This document shows, piece by piece, positions 8,146-16,959 of a stretch of DNA of 64,000 bases. Numbering within the stretch: position 1 is the first letter of the stretch; each line of letters begins with the position of its first letter. The DNA is from Metarhizobium sp964253915 (GTDB taxonomy: Bacteria; Pseudomonadota; Alphaproteobacteria; Rhizobiales; Rhizobiaceae). The stretch is from contig NZ_CAXUSG020000004.1 in assembly GCF_964253915.1 (NCBI RefSeq), forward strand, positions 124,001 through 188,000, written 5' to 3'. Under the pieces are notes generated by a model that saw only the letters and a list, made by a program, of their open reading frames with translations, was not told where the DNA came from and made no database searches. A program made the translations under genes and the position numbers.

Positions 8146-9525
8146 TCAGATGTTGGCAAATACGCTGTCGATTGCCGCCGCGGCGGCCTTGACGACGATG
8201 TCTGCTTCTTCGCGCGTCAGGCAGAGCGGCGGCGCGAAACCGAGGATGTCGCCCTGCGGCATGGCCCGGCCGATAACGCCGCGTTCCAGCAGGGCGGTTG
8301 CGACCTGCGGGCCGATCTTTTTGCCTGGATCGAAGAAGGCACGATCGTCCTTGTCCTCGACGAATTCGACGGCGGCCAGCATGCCGTCACCGCGGACGTC
8401 GCCGACATGTTTGTGGCCGGCAAGCGCCTTCGTCAGCTCGGAGCGGAAATAGGCGCCGGTCGCGCCGGCATTGTCCACCAGGCCGAGTTCGTCGATCACT
8501 TCGAGATTGGCGACGCCGGCGGCGGCGCAGATCGGATGGGCGGCATAGGTCCAGCCATGGCCGATGGCGCCGAGCTGGTCGGACCCCTGCACCAGCACCT
8601 GCCAGACCTTGTCGGAGACGATGACGCCGGAGAGCGGCGCATAGGCCGACGTCAGCCCCTTGGCGATGGTGATCAGGTCGGGCTTCATGCCGTAATGGTC
8701 GGAGCCGAACATGGTGCCGAGACGGCCGAAACCAGTGACGACCTCGTCGGCGACGAGCAGGATGTCGTACTTGTCGAGAACCGCCTGGATCTTCTGCCAG
8801 TAACCCGCCGGCGGCGGCACGATGCCGCCTGTGCCAAGGATCGGCTCACCGATGAAGGCGGCGATGGTATCGGCGCCTTCCGCGAGGATCATTTCCTCCA
8901 GTTTGTCGGCGCAATGTTGCGAGAATTGTTCCTCACTCATCGAACGGTCCGGCCGGCGGAAATAATAGGGTGCCTCGGTGTGCAGGATCGGCGCGCGCGG
9001 CAGGTCGAAGGCATTGTGGAACAGCGTAAGGCCGGTCAGCGATCCGGTCATGACGCCGGAGCCGTGGTAGCCGCGCCAGCGCGAAATGATCTTCTTCTTT
9101 TCCGGACGGCCGAGAATGTTGTTGTAGTACCAGATGAGCTTGATGTTGGTCTCGTTGGCATCCGAACCGGAAAGCCCGAAGTAAACACGGCTCATGCCTT
9201 GCGGCGCGCGGTCGATGATCATCTTGGAGAGCGTGATCGAGGCTTCCGTGCCGTGGCCGACATAGGCATGGTAATAAGCGAGGTTCTTGGCCTGCGCGGC
9301 GATGGCATCGGCGATCTTCTGGCGGCCGTAACCGACATTGACGCAATAGAGGCCGGCGAACGCGTCGAGGCTGGTCTTGCCGCTCGTATCGGTGATGTAC
9401 ACACCTTCGCCGCCTGCAATTACCCGTGTCGGCGTCTCGCCGCGGGCATGCATGCCCATATGCGTCGAGGGGTGGAAGAAGTGGTCGCGGTCCCAGGCGG
9501 TGAGTTCGTTGCTTCTGTCGAGCAT
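8146..9525 (-). CDS. Class III aminotransferase (omega-amine:pyruvate type)
   Basis: A 459-residue PLP-dependent fold-type I enzyme. PLP-binding Lys289 is in ITIAKGLTSAY and Asp260 in LLVADEVVTGFGR; FGLSGSDANETNIK near 117-129 is typical of omega-aminotransferases. These transfer an amino group from polyamines, beta-alanine or similar amines to pyruvate. The start at 9525 gives the normal family N-terminus; further upstream codons are not conserved-looking. With the gamma-glutamyl ligase nearby, a polyamine-type substrate is plausible but unproven. An Lrp/AsnC regulator lies 147 bases upstream on the same strand. Confidence 0.8.
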   Translation of the reverse strand: MLDRSNELTAWDRDHFFHPSTHMGMHARGETPTRVIAGGEGVYITDTSGKTSLDAFAGLYCVNVGYGRQKIADAIAAQAKNLAYYHAYVGHGTEASITLSKMIIDRAPQGMSRVYFGLSGSDANETNIKLIWYYNNILGRPEKKKIISRWRGYHGSGVMTGSLTGLTLFHNAFDLPRAPILHTEAPYYFRRPDRSMSEEQFSQHCADKLEEMILAEGADTIAAFIGEPILGTGGIVPPPAGYWQKIQAVLDKYDILLVADEVVTGFGRLGTMFGSDHYGMKPDLITIAKGLTSAYAPLSGVIVSDKVWQVLVQGSDQLGAIGHGWTYAAHPICAAAGVANLEVIDELGLVDNAGATGAYFRSELTKALAGHKHVGDVRGDGMLAAVEFVEDKDDRAFFDPGKKIGPQVATALLERGVIGRAMPQGDILGFAPPLCLTREEADIVVKAAAAAIDSVFANI

Positions 9526-9672
9526 CGTCGTCCTCTCGGTGTCTTCGAATCGTGTTTCAGCCGGTGGCTGTGCCTGGAAAAGTCTGGCAGACCCTAAGGA
9601 GATATTGGGTCCAATCGCAGCTGTGCAACGAGAGAAATCGACCAAATTCAGCTGCTGAAAAAGAGAAAGTCT

Positions 9673-10161
9673 CTATGTCGGCTGGCCAGGCCCGATCAGG
9701 CTGGCAAGCGGCAGAACCGTTTCCTCCTTGACTGTCTTGGTGACGATGTAGGTGAAATAGCGGTCGATACCGAGCTGCCGGTCAAGCAGGCTGTCGACGA
9801 GGCGCTGGTAGGCGTCTATGTCGGAGGTCATGATTTTCAGGATGTAGTCGACGCCGCCGCCAAGGGACCAGCAGGCGGTTATCTCCGGAATCGCCATGAT
9901 GGCGCGCTCGAACCTGTCGAAATCCGCCTGGCGGTGATTGCCGAGGGTGACTTCCATCATCACGCTGGCCACCGGCGCCAGGCGCCGCACGGCGATGGCC
10001 GCGTGATAACCGACGATGACGCCTGCCTTTTCCAGCTTGCGCAGCCGCATCCAGCAGGGTGTCGGCGACAACCCCACCTGTTCCGCCAGCGCCAGCTTGG
10101 TGATGCGGCCGTCGCGCTGGATGACGTCGAGAATGCGCAGGTCGATGGCGTCGAGTTTCAT
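9673..10161 (-). CDS. Lrp/AsnC-family transcriptional regulator
   Basis: The 162-residue protein has the classical layout: a winged helix (about 4-60; DAIDLRILDVIQRDGRITKL) and a C-terminal RAM ligand-binding domain (about 65-150). Such proteins sense amino acids and regulate neighbouring genes. The start at 10161 places the HTH at residue 4 as in the family; upstream codons are rejected as non-coding. The same-strand aminotransferase 147 bases downstream is the obvious target. A short palindrome abuts the start codon. Confidence 0.85.
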   Translation of the reverse strand: MKLDAIDLRILDVIQRDGRITKLALAEQVGLSPTPCWMRLRKLEKAGVIVGYHAAIAVRRLAPVASVMMEVTLGNHRQADFDRFERAIMAIPEITACWSLGGGVDYILKIMTSDIDAYQRLVDSLLDRQLGIDRYFTYIVTKTVKEETVLPLASLIGPGQPT

Positions 10162-10481
10162 ACAGGGACACTCGTGTCCGCCATGCCGCCGCCACAAAGC
10201 CGGCGTGATGCGGCAAGACCGATTTTGACCGGTGAAAAAATCATGACGCGTCGTTTTTCCTATCCATTCCCGGCCGTTGCCAGGCTTGCTACTGCCTCCA
10301 GACCAGATTGCATGTGTCGCCCGGGACGGCAAGCGTGCAACGGGCAGCGATCGGCCGGGCACCGTAAATGGTGGTCGCTCTGACGGTCGCGGCTATGCTG
10401 CCGGCCCTTTCCAGTTGCCGTTGCGGCAGGCGGTGTTTAAACAGCAAGCGTGCCGTTTTCTTTCGGAGTGTCGAGCGTCGC
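10162..10481. promoter_or_regulatory. Divergent intergenic region, Lrp gene / sulfatase
   Basis: This 320-base stretch has no convincing gene. It contains the palindrome GGACAC-TC-GTGTCC at 10166-10179, five bases from the Lrp start codon, where it could act as an autoregulatory operator or hide the ribosome site. Divergent promoters for both genes must lie here, but I cannot place -35/-10 boxes with confidence. Confidence 0.4.
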
Positions 10482-11993
10482 ATGAGACCGAATATTCTTC
10501 TGATCACCGCCGATCAGTGGCGGGGTGACTGTCTGTCCGCCGTCGGCCATGCCGTCGTCAAAACCCCGAATGTCGATGCATTGGCCCGCGAGGGAACCCT
10601 GTTTCGGCGCCATTATGCCGGTGCGGCGCCCTGTTCGCCGGCGCGCGCCAGCCTCTATACCGGGCTTTACCAGATGAACCATCGCGTCTGCCGCAACGGT
10701 TCGCCGCTCGATGCCCGTTTCGACAATATCGCCTTGATGGCGCGGCGGGCGGGCTACGATCCGACGCTCTTCGGCTACACCGACACCGCTCCGGACCCGC
10801 GCCGCCTCGCCCCCGGCGATCCGCATCTCACCAGCTACGAAGGCGTGCTTCCCGGCTTCACGGCGCGGCAGTTGCTGCCGGAGCATGAAAAGCAATGGCT
10901 TTCCTGGCTGCGCGACCGCGGCCATGCGGATGCGGCGGACCGCAGCGTCCACAAGCCCTCCGCCGACCTGCCCGAGGTCAATGCCGGTGCTCCGGCCTAT
11001 ACGCAGGACGAAACGCAGACGGCGTTTCTTACCGGCGAGTTCATCCGCTGGCTCGGCGAACAGGAAGCGCCGTGGTTTGCGCATATCTCCTTTCTCCGGC
11101 CGCATCCGCCCTTCGTCGTGCCGGCGCCCTACAACACGATGTACGAGCCGCCGCAGGACGATGCCTTCGTCCGCCATGCCGACCGGGAGCGTGAAAAAGC
11201 GCAGCACCCCTATCTTGCCTACGATCTCGACCGCCAGCCCAAGGGTGCCTTCGTTTTCGACGCCAAGGGTGGGGTGGGCGATTGGAGCGCGCAGGAGTTT
11301 GCGACGCTGCGCGCGGTCTATTACGGCATGGTTTCGGAAGTGGACGCACAGCTCGGCCGCATCTGGCAGGCGCTGCGGGATGGGGATGCCTGGGAAAACA
11401 CCATCATCGTCTTCACCTCGGACCATGCCGAGATGGCGGGTGACCACTGGTCCTTCGGCAAGAGCGGTTTCTTCGACGGCTCCTATCATATCCCGCTGGT
11501 GATCCGAGATCCTGCTTCGAAGGCGCGGGGCGGGCAGGTCGAGCATTTCACCTCCGCCACCGATATTTTTCCGACACTCTGCGAACGGCTGGGTGAAAGC
11601 CCCGCGGGACACTTTGACGGTGCCTCATTGACCGGCTTCCTCGCCGGTGAAACGCCAGCTGTCTGGCGCGACGGCGCATTCTGGGAGTTCGATTTCCGCG
11701 ATATCGCCCGCGGGCGGCAAGAGGCGCATTTCGGCCTGCCGTCGAATGCCTGCAACCTCGCGGTCTATCGCGATGCGGCGTTCAAGTACGTGCATTTCGC
11801 CGGCATGCGGCCAATGCTGTTCGATCTTGGCCAGGATCCCGGCGAGTTGCACAATGTCGCCGATGAGCCGGCTTATCTTGGCACGCGGCTCGCTTATGCC
11901 GAAAAGCTCTTGTCCTTGCGGGCGCGGCACCTCGACCAGACGCTGGCTTATACGGAATTGACGGAAAAGGGGCCGGTGCAGGGGCGCCGGTAA
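10482..11993 (+). CDS. Sulfatase-family hydrolase (phosphonate monoester hydrolase-like)
   Basis: A 503-residue alkaline-phosphatase-superfamily enzyme. The formylglycine motif C-S-P-A-R begins at Cys51 (AAPCSPARASLYTGLY), and metal ligands are visible in LLITADQWRGD near the N-terminus and FTSDHAEMAGDH. The pattern of the C-terminal half (EFDFRDI, FKYVHFAGMRPMLFDL) recalls rhizobial phosphonate monoester hydrolases, which also cleave sulfate and phosphate diesters. Activity requires a formylglycine-generating enzyme, not present here. No signal peptide, so cytoplasmic. It is followed after 32 bases by an amidase and probably shares its transcript. The start is set by the family N-terminus RPNILLI. 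Confidence 0.8.
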   Translation: MRPNILLITADQWRGDCLSAVGHAVVKTPNVDALAREGTLFRRHYAGAAPCSPARASLYTGLYQMNHRVCRNGSPLDARFDNIALMARRAGYDPTLFGYTDTAPDPRRLAPGDPHLTSYEGVLPGFTARQLLPEHEKQWLSWLRDRGHADAADRSVHKPSADLPEVNAGAPAYTQDETQTAFLTGEFIRWLGEQEAPWFAHISFLRPHPPFVVPAPYNTMYEPPQDDAFVRHADREREKAQHPYLAYDLDRQPKGAFVFDAKGGVGDWSAQEFATLRAVYYGMVSEVDAQLGRIWQALRDGDAWENTIIVFTSDHAEMAGDHWSFGKSGFFDGSYHIPLVIRDPASKARGGQVEHFTSATDIFPTLCERLGESPAGHFDGASLTGFLAGETPAVWRDGAFWEFDFRDIARGRQEAHFGLPSNACNLAVYRDAAFKYVHFAGMRPMLFDLGQDPGELHNVADEPAYLGTRLAYAEKLLSLRARHLDQTLAYTELTEKGPVQGRR

Positions 11994-12025
11994 ACGCCTC
12001 GCAGGGCGAATAAAGGGGGAAAAGC

Positions 12026-13588
12026 ATGGCAGGCATCGATATCGCCGAATTGACCGTGAGCGCGGCGCAGCAGGCTTTCGCAAGCGGTGACTTGACCGCC
12101 GAAAGCCTTGCGCGGGCCTGCCTCGACCGGATCGCCGAATTCAATCCGCATTACAATGCCATCATCTTCCTCAACGAAAAGGCGCTGGACGAGGCGCGCG
12201 ACATCGATCGCCGTCGCGCGGCGGGCGAGGCGCTTGGACCGCTTGCCGGTATTCCCGTCGTCGTCAAGGACACCATGGATATGGTCGGTTTCCCGACCAC
12301 CGGCGGCTGGTCGCTGCTGTCCAGCCGTGCCGGCGGCGTCGATCTTTTTCCCGAACAAGACAGCGATGTCGTCGCGCGTGTCCGCGCCGCCGGCTGCGTC
12401 GTTCTCGGCAAGACCAATGTGCCGGTGCTGAGTGCCACCGGCACCCATGCCGACGACAGCTGGGTAGGCCCGACGCTGAATGCCGTCGATGCGACGCTTG
12501 TTCCGGGCGGCAGCAGTGCCGGAACAGCCACCGCCGTCGCCGCCGGCTTCGCCATCATCGGCCTTGCCGAGGAGACGGGCGGCTCGATCCAGAATCCGGC
12601 CTCGGCGCAAGCTCTGGTCGGCGTCAAGCCGACATTCGGGTTGATCTCCAACACCGGCATCATGCCGCTCGGCGGCAGCACCCTCGATGTTGCCGGCCCC
12701 ATTGCCCGCACGGTGACGGATGCTGCACTGGCGCTGGACGTCATGGCGGGTTTTTCGCCGAACGATCCGAAGACGGTCGCAGGCCTCGGCAGCAAGCCGG
12801 TAGATGGTTACGCCGCCGTTCTCAATGCGCAGGCCCTGCAGGGCAAGCGGCTCGGCCTTTTCGGTCCCGGCTGGCGCCGCCCCGGCGACAGTTTTCGCAG
12901 GTGGCCACTGCATCCGGAAATCGAGGAGAGCTATCGCCGCGCGCAGGACGAATTGCGCGGGCGGGGGGCGACGCTTGTCGAGGATCCGTTTGCCGGAAGC
13001 GGTTTTGCCGATCTGATGCGCACCTCCGCCAGCGCCGAAGATTTCGACATCCGCGGCATGGAAGGCCTTCCCCACGACCTGGAAAAATATCTGCGCCATC
13101 TCGGTCCGAATGCTGCCTTGCAAAGCTTCGCGGACTTTGCCGAGGCGACGAAGGCGGAAGATCCTTTCGCGCCCGGCGGCGTGCTCGCCTATATGCACGA
13201 TCTGCCGGAATTCGTTGCCATCCTTGCCGATCCGCTGTCGCGGCCGTCGCTTGAAACATTCTTCCTGCTGCGTGATGCCTATCTGAGGATCTTCAACGCG
13301 GTGATGCAGGACAAAACGCTCGATGGCCTCGTCTTTCCGCAGATGATGGATCCGGCGCCGAAACGCGGCGCGGGCATCTCCATCCGCGAGACGACGGTGG
13401 CAGAGATCAATATTGCCGGGCTGCCCGGTGTCACCGTCCCCGCCGGCTATCTGGAGGGCGGCGAACCGTTCAACCTGATCTTCGTCGGGCGCGCCTGCAG
13501 CGAGGCTGCGCTGTTGTCCATGGCGTATGACTACGAACAGGCGACGAGGCATCGCCGGCCTGCCGCGCTTCGCCAGCATGACCTTTAA
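12026..13588 (+). CDS. Amidase signature-family amidohydrolase
   Basis: The 520-residue protein is an amidase-signature enzyme with the Ser-cisSer-Lys triad visible as Lys81 (PVVVKDTMD), Ser163 (PGGSSAGTATAVAAG) and Ser187 (ETGGSIQNPAS). These hydrolyse carboxamides to acid and ammonia; the specific substrate is not evident. The start has an AAAGGGGG ribosome site. It follows the sulfatase gene by 32 bases and is likely co-transcribed. The protein lacks an N-terminal export signal and the length is normal for the family. It is not GatA, given the divergent flanking sequence and absence of gatB/gatC. Confidence 0.8.
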   Translation: MAGIDIAELTVSAAQQAFASGDLTAESLARACLDRIAEFNPHYNAIIFLNEKALDEARDIDRRRAAGEALGPLAGIPVVVKDTMDMVGFPTTGGWSLLSSRAGGVDLFPEQDSDVVARVRAAGCVVLGKTNVPVLSATGTHADDSWVGPTLNAVDATLVPGGSSAGTATAVAAGFAIIGLAEETGGSIQNPASAQALVGVKPTFGLISNTGIMPLGGSTLDVAGPIARTVTDAALALDVMAGFSPNDPKTVAGLGSKPVDGYAAVLNAQALQGKRLGLFGPGWRRPGDSFRRWPLHPEIEESYRRAQDELRGRGATLVEDPFAGSGFADLMRTSASAEDFDIRGMEGLPHDLEKYLRHLGPNAALQSFADFAEATKAEDPFAPGGVLAYMHDLPEFVAILADPLSRPSLETFFLLRDAYLRIFNAVMQDKTLDGLVFPQMMDPAPKRGAGISIRETTVAEINIAGLPGVTVPAGYLEGGEPFNLIFVGRACSEAALLSMAYDYEQATRHRRPAALRQHDL

Positions 13589-13652
13589 ACCGCCGTCATG
13601 CTGCGCTCGTAGACAACAGGGCATAAGATAGTGAAGATGGAAGCGCCGTTTC

Positions 13653-14315
13653 ATGGACAATGACGACGCCACCGCCGCTGGCGATACGGCAGAAAAAACC
13701 CAGGGCCGCAGGACAGGGCGCCATCTTTCGCAGATCCTTGAGGCGATTGCTGCGGATGAGAGCCGCCTGCGCATTTCGGTCGGCGATCTGTTTCACGCCC
13801 TGGGCGACCGCGCTTTCGGCGCGCTGATGCTGATCTTCGCCTTGCCGAACGTCGTGCCGACACCGCCCGGAACCTCGGCCTTGCTGGGCACGCCGCTGGT
13901 GTTCCTGGCGGCGCAGCTGATGCTCGGCTATTCACCGTGGCTGCCGCAATTCATCGCCAAACGCTCGATGACGCGCGAGGATTTCGCCGCGATCGTGCGG
14001 CGGATCGCACCCTGGCTGGCCAGGGCCGAGCGGATGCTGAGGCCGCGGCTGACCGTGCTCGTCTATCCGCCGGCGGAATATCTGGTCGGGTTTGCCTGTT
14101 TCTGCCTCGCCGTCATCCTGGCACTGCCCATTCCGCTTGGGAACATCCTGCCGGCGCTTGCCATATGCATGTTTTCCTTCGGTATTCTGGAAAGGGACGG
14201 GCTCTGTACGGTCATCGGCTGGCTGCTTTCCGTCGTGTCGGTCGTGGTTGTTGCCGGTGTCCTCTACGCCCTGTTCAAGCTTGCGGTGTTGCTGGTGGTG
14301 ACGGCTTTTGCCTGA
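13653..14315 (+). CDS. exoD: ExoD-family membrane protein
   Basis: A 220-residue ExoD-like (exopolysaccharide synthesis, ExoD family) integral membrane protein. It has the signature LSQILEAIAADESRLRISVG near the N-terminus, the FALPNVVPTPPG loop near residue 63 and four or more hydrophobic segments. ExoD was described in Sinorhizobium meliloti as affecting exopolysaccharide production, alkaline tolerance and nodule invasion; its biochemical role is unclear. It is separated from neighbours and looks monocistronic. Confidence 0.8.
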   Translation: MDNDDATAAGDTAEKTQGRRTGRHLSQILEAIAADESRLRISVGDLFHALGDRAFGALMLIFALPNVVPTPPGTSALLGTPLVFLAAQLMLGYSPWLPQFIAKRSMTREDFAAIVRRIAPWLARAERMLRPRLTVLVYPPAEYLVGFACFCLAVILALPIPLGNILPALAICMFSFGILERDGLCTVIGWLLSVVSVVVVAGVLYALFKLAVLLVVTAFA

Positions 14316-14404
14316 GCGCGGCCGGGCGATTTCGCGCCTGCTCATTTGACAGACCGGCATGAAGATGGCAGCAAACGGCAAGGGGACAATCTCGGACCGG
14401 GATC

Positions 14405-15358
14405 ATGGCAAAACGATCGGATAGTGGCGGACGGCTTGACGAAGCGGCGCGGGCCGGCTGGCTGTATTACGTCGCCGGCCGTACCCAGGACGAGATTGCG
14501 GCGACCATGGGCATTTCCCGCCAGTCGGCGCAGCGCCTGGTGTCGCTTGCCGTCGCCGAGCGGCTGATCAAGGTCCGGCTCGACCATCCGATCGCCGCCT
14601 GCCTGGAGCTTGCCCGCGACCTTTCGGAAAAATTCGACCTGAAATATGTTGATATCGTCCCCAGCGATCCGGCATCGACCTCGACCACGGTCGGTATTGC
14701 CGAAGCGGGTGCTGCGGAAATCGAACGCTGGCTGAAGAAGCCGGAACCGATCGTCATGGCTGTCGGTACCGGCCGGACGTTGAAGGCCGCCGTCGACCAG
14801 CTGCCGGTGATCGACTGTCCGCAGCACCGCGTCGTCTCGTTGACCGGCAATATCGGGCCGGACGGTGCGGCCGCCTATTACAACGTCGTCTTCAGCATGG
14901 CCGATGCCATCAAGGCGCGGCATTTTCCAATGCCGCTTCCGGTGCTGGTTTCGTCCGCCGCCGAGCGGGAGCTGCTGCATGAGCAGGCGCTGGTGCGCTC
15001 GACGCTGGCACTGGGCGCACAGGCGGACGTCACCTTCGTCGGTGTCGGCGAAATGGGCCAGGAGGCGCCGCTCTGCGTCGACGGTTTCCTGGCGAAGGAT
15101 GAGATGGCGAGCCTCGTTTCCGCCGGCGCCACCGGGGAAATCTGCGGCTGGATCTTCGACCGCAACGGCCAGCTGCTCGACAACCCCGTCAACGAGCGGG
15201 TGGCGAGCGTTCCCGTGCCCTCGCGGGAGACATCGGTGGTCATCGGCATCGCCAAGGGCAAGCGCAAGTTCCAGGCCATCTGCTCCGCCCTGAAGGGGCG
15301 CATGCTGAACGGAATCATCACCGACGAGATGACGGCTGAGTATTTGCTCAAATCGTGA
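14405..15358 (+). CDS. SorC/DeoR-type sugar-binding transcriptional regulator
   Basis: The 317-residue protein has an N-terminal HTH (about 10-58; AGRTQDEIAATMGISRQSAQ) and a C-terminal SorC sugar-binding domain (about 65-315). It lies immediately upstream of a polyol-type ABC operon in the same direction, the position of SmoC in rhizobial and Rhodobacter sorbitol/mannitol clusters. Several TGAGCA/TGCTCA half-sites occur at its 3' end and in the following intergenic region and are likely its operators. The inducer is presumably the transported sugar alcohol or its phosphate. Confidence 0.8.
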   Translation: MAKRSDSGGRLDEAARAGWLYYVAGRTQDEIAATMGISRQSAQRLVSLAVAERLIKVRLDHPIAACLELARDLSEKFDLKYVDIVPSDPASTSTTVGIAEAGAAEIERWLKKPEPIVMAVGTGRTLKAAVDQLPVIDCPQHRVVSLTGNIGPDGAAAYYNVVFSMADAIKARHFPMPLPVLVSSAAERELLHEQALVRSTLALGAQADVTFVGVGEMGQEAPLCVDGFLAKDEMASLVSAGATGEICGWIFDRNGQLLDNPVNERVASVPVPSRETSVVIGIAKGKRKFQAICSALKGRMLNGIITDEMTAEYLLKS

Positions 15359-15480
15359 GCATAAATTATTCCATTTGAAATCATCGACTTACCTGTTCTT
15401 TGCGGCGCTGCAGCAACGAATCCGCATTGACTTTTTTTGCGCAAAGATGAGTAATTGCCCATGAGCAAAGCGAATGCTCA
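15337..15480. promoter_or_regulatory. Array of TGAGCA/TGCTCA half-sites and candidate promoter
   Basis: Related hexamers occur at 15337 (TGAGTA), 15345 (TGCTCA), 15356 (TGAGCA), 15448 (TGAGTA), 15462 (TGAGCA) and 15475 (TGCTCA). The last two form a 6-7-6 inverted repeat about 25 bases before the SmoE-like start. A TTGACT at 15427 could be a -35 element; the matching -10 is poor. I infer binding by the SorC-type regulator encoded just upstream. Confidence 0.5.
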
Positions 15481-15505
15481 CTCTTTTTTCTTCTGGGAGG
15501 AAGAT

Positions 15506-16819
15506 ATGACATTGAAGACAATTCTGCTCGGCGCCTGCTCGGCGCTGGCATTTGCCGGCCTGGCTTCCGCTGAAACGCTGACCATCGCGACCGTGAACAA
15601 CGGCGACATGATCCGCATGCAGAAGCTGACGGACGATTTCACCGCCAAGAACCCCGGCATCGAGCTGGAATGGGTAACGCTGGAAGAAAACGTTCTGCGC
15701 CAGAAGGTGACGACCGACATCGCCACCAAGGGCGGCCAGTTCGACATCATGACCATCGGCACCTATGAAGTTCCGATCTGGGCGAAGCAGGGCTGGCTCT
15801 TGCCGCTCGACAATCTTGGCGCCGACTATGACGTCGACGACCTGCTGCCGGCTATCCGTTCGGGCCTGACCGGCGAGGACGGCAAGCTCTATGCCGCACC
15901 GTTCTACGGCGAAAGCTCAATGGTGATGTACCGCAAGGATCTCATGGAAAAGGCCGGGCTGACCATGCCCGACGCGCCCACGTGGGAATTCATTGCCGAT
16001 GCGGCACGCAAGATGACCGACAAGAGCAACGAGGTCTACGGCATCTGCCTGCGCGGCAAGGCCGGCTGGGGCGAGAACATGGCTTTCCTGACGGCTACCG
16101 CGAACGCCTTCGGCGCCCGCTGGTTCGACGAGAAGTGGACGCCGCAGTTCGACCAGCCGGAATGGAAGAACGCGCTTGAATTCTACGTCAAGCTGCTGAA
16201 CGACGCCGGCCCTCCGGGCGCATCCTCGAACGGCTTCAACGAAAACCTCGCTCTGTTCCAGACCGGCAAGTGCGGCATGTGGATCGACGCGACGGTGGCT
16301 GCGTCCTTCGTCACCAACCCGAAGGAATCCAAGGTTGCCGACCAGGTGGGCTTTGCGCTCGCCCCGGATACCGGCCTCGGCAAGCGTGGCAACTGGCTCT
16401 GGGCCTGGAACCTCGCCATCCCGGCCGGCACGCAGAAGCAGGAAGCGGCCGAAAAGTTCGTCTCCTGGGCAACCAGCAAGGCTTACCTCGACCTCGTCGC
16501 TTCCAAGGAAGGCTGGGCCAACGTTCCTCCGGGCACGCGCACCTCGCTCTACAACAACCCGGAATACCAGAAGGCGGCGCCGTTTGCGAAGATGACGCTC
16601 GACTCCATCAACGCGGCTGACCCGAAGAACCCGGCCGTCAAGCCGGTGCCTTATGTCGGCGTGCAGTTCGTGGCCATTCCGGAATTCCAGGGTCTCGGTA
16701 CGGCGGTCGGCCAGCAGTTCTCGGCAGCCCTTGCCGGCCAGGTGACGGTTGACCAGGCGCTGCAGAGCGCTCAGCAGCTGACCACCCGCGAAATGACCAA
16801 GGCCGGCTACATCAAGTAA
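15506..16819 (+). CDS. smoE: Polyol ABC transporter substrate-binding protein
   Basis: The 437-residue extracellular solute-binding protein (family 1, maltose-binding type) resembles SmoE of sorbitol/mannitol importers. It has a cleavable signal peptide (ACSALAFAGLASA, cleavage near residue 21) and begins its mature part ETLTIATVNNGDM. GGGAGGAAG precedes the ATG at 15506; an earlier in-frame ATG at 15455 would overlap the operator array and is rejected. Two hairpins follow the gene, consistent with higher expression of the binding protein than of the permeases. Ligand could be mannitol, sorbitol or arabitol. Confidence 0.8.
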   Translation: MTLKTILLGACSALAFAGLASAETLTIATVNNGDMIRMQKLTDDFTAKNPGIELEWVTLEENVLRQKVTTDIATKGGQFDIMTIGTYEVPIWAKQGWLLPLDNLGADYDVDDLLPAIRSGLTGEDGKLYAAPFYGESSMVMYRKDLMEKAGLTMPDAPTWEFIADAARKMTDKSNEVYGICLRGKAGWGENMAFLTATANAFGARWFDEKWTPQFDQPEWKNALEFYVKLLNDAGPPGASSNGFNENLALFQTGKCGMWIDATVAASFVTNPKESKVADQVGFALAPDTGLGKRGNWLWAWNLAIPAGTQKQEAAEKFVSWATSKAYLDLVASKEGWANVPPGTRTSLYNNPEYQKAAPFAKMTLDSINAADPKNPAVKPVPYVGVQFVAIPEFQGLGTAVGQQFSAALAGQVTVDQALQSAQQLTTREMTKAGYIK

Positions 16820-16832
16820 TAGCTCCCAAGGA

Positions 16833-16867
16833 CTGGAACGGGGCGTTCTTCACGCGCACCGTTCCAG
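16833..16867 (+). other. mRNA hairpin after smoE
   Basis: CTGGAACGG and CCGTTCCAG form a perfect nine-base-pair stem 14 bases after the smoE stop. It has no T-run; it could protect the 3' end of a processed smoE message. Confidence 0.45.
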
Positions 16868-16871
16868 AGTG

Positions 16872-16910
16872 GGCCGCCGAGTGCCTGAGCGGCTTCGGCG
16901 GCCTTTTTTT
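16872..16910 (+). terminator. Intrinsic terminator/attenuator between smoE and smoF
   Basis: A nine-base stem GGCCGCCGA / TCGGCGGCC is followed directly by seven T residues, the textbook intrinsic terminator form. It lies inside the transport operon, so partial read-through would lower permease expression relative to the binding protein. Confidence 0.75.
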
Positions 16911-16959
16911 CACGCGCGAGCGCGTGTTGCCCTCCAAGAATTTCAGATCGGGACTAGCT

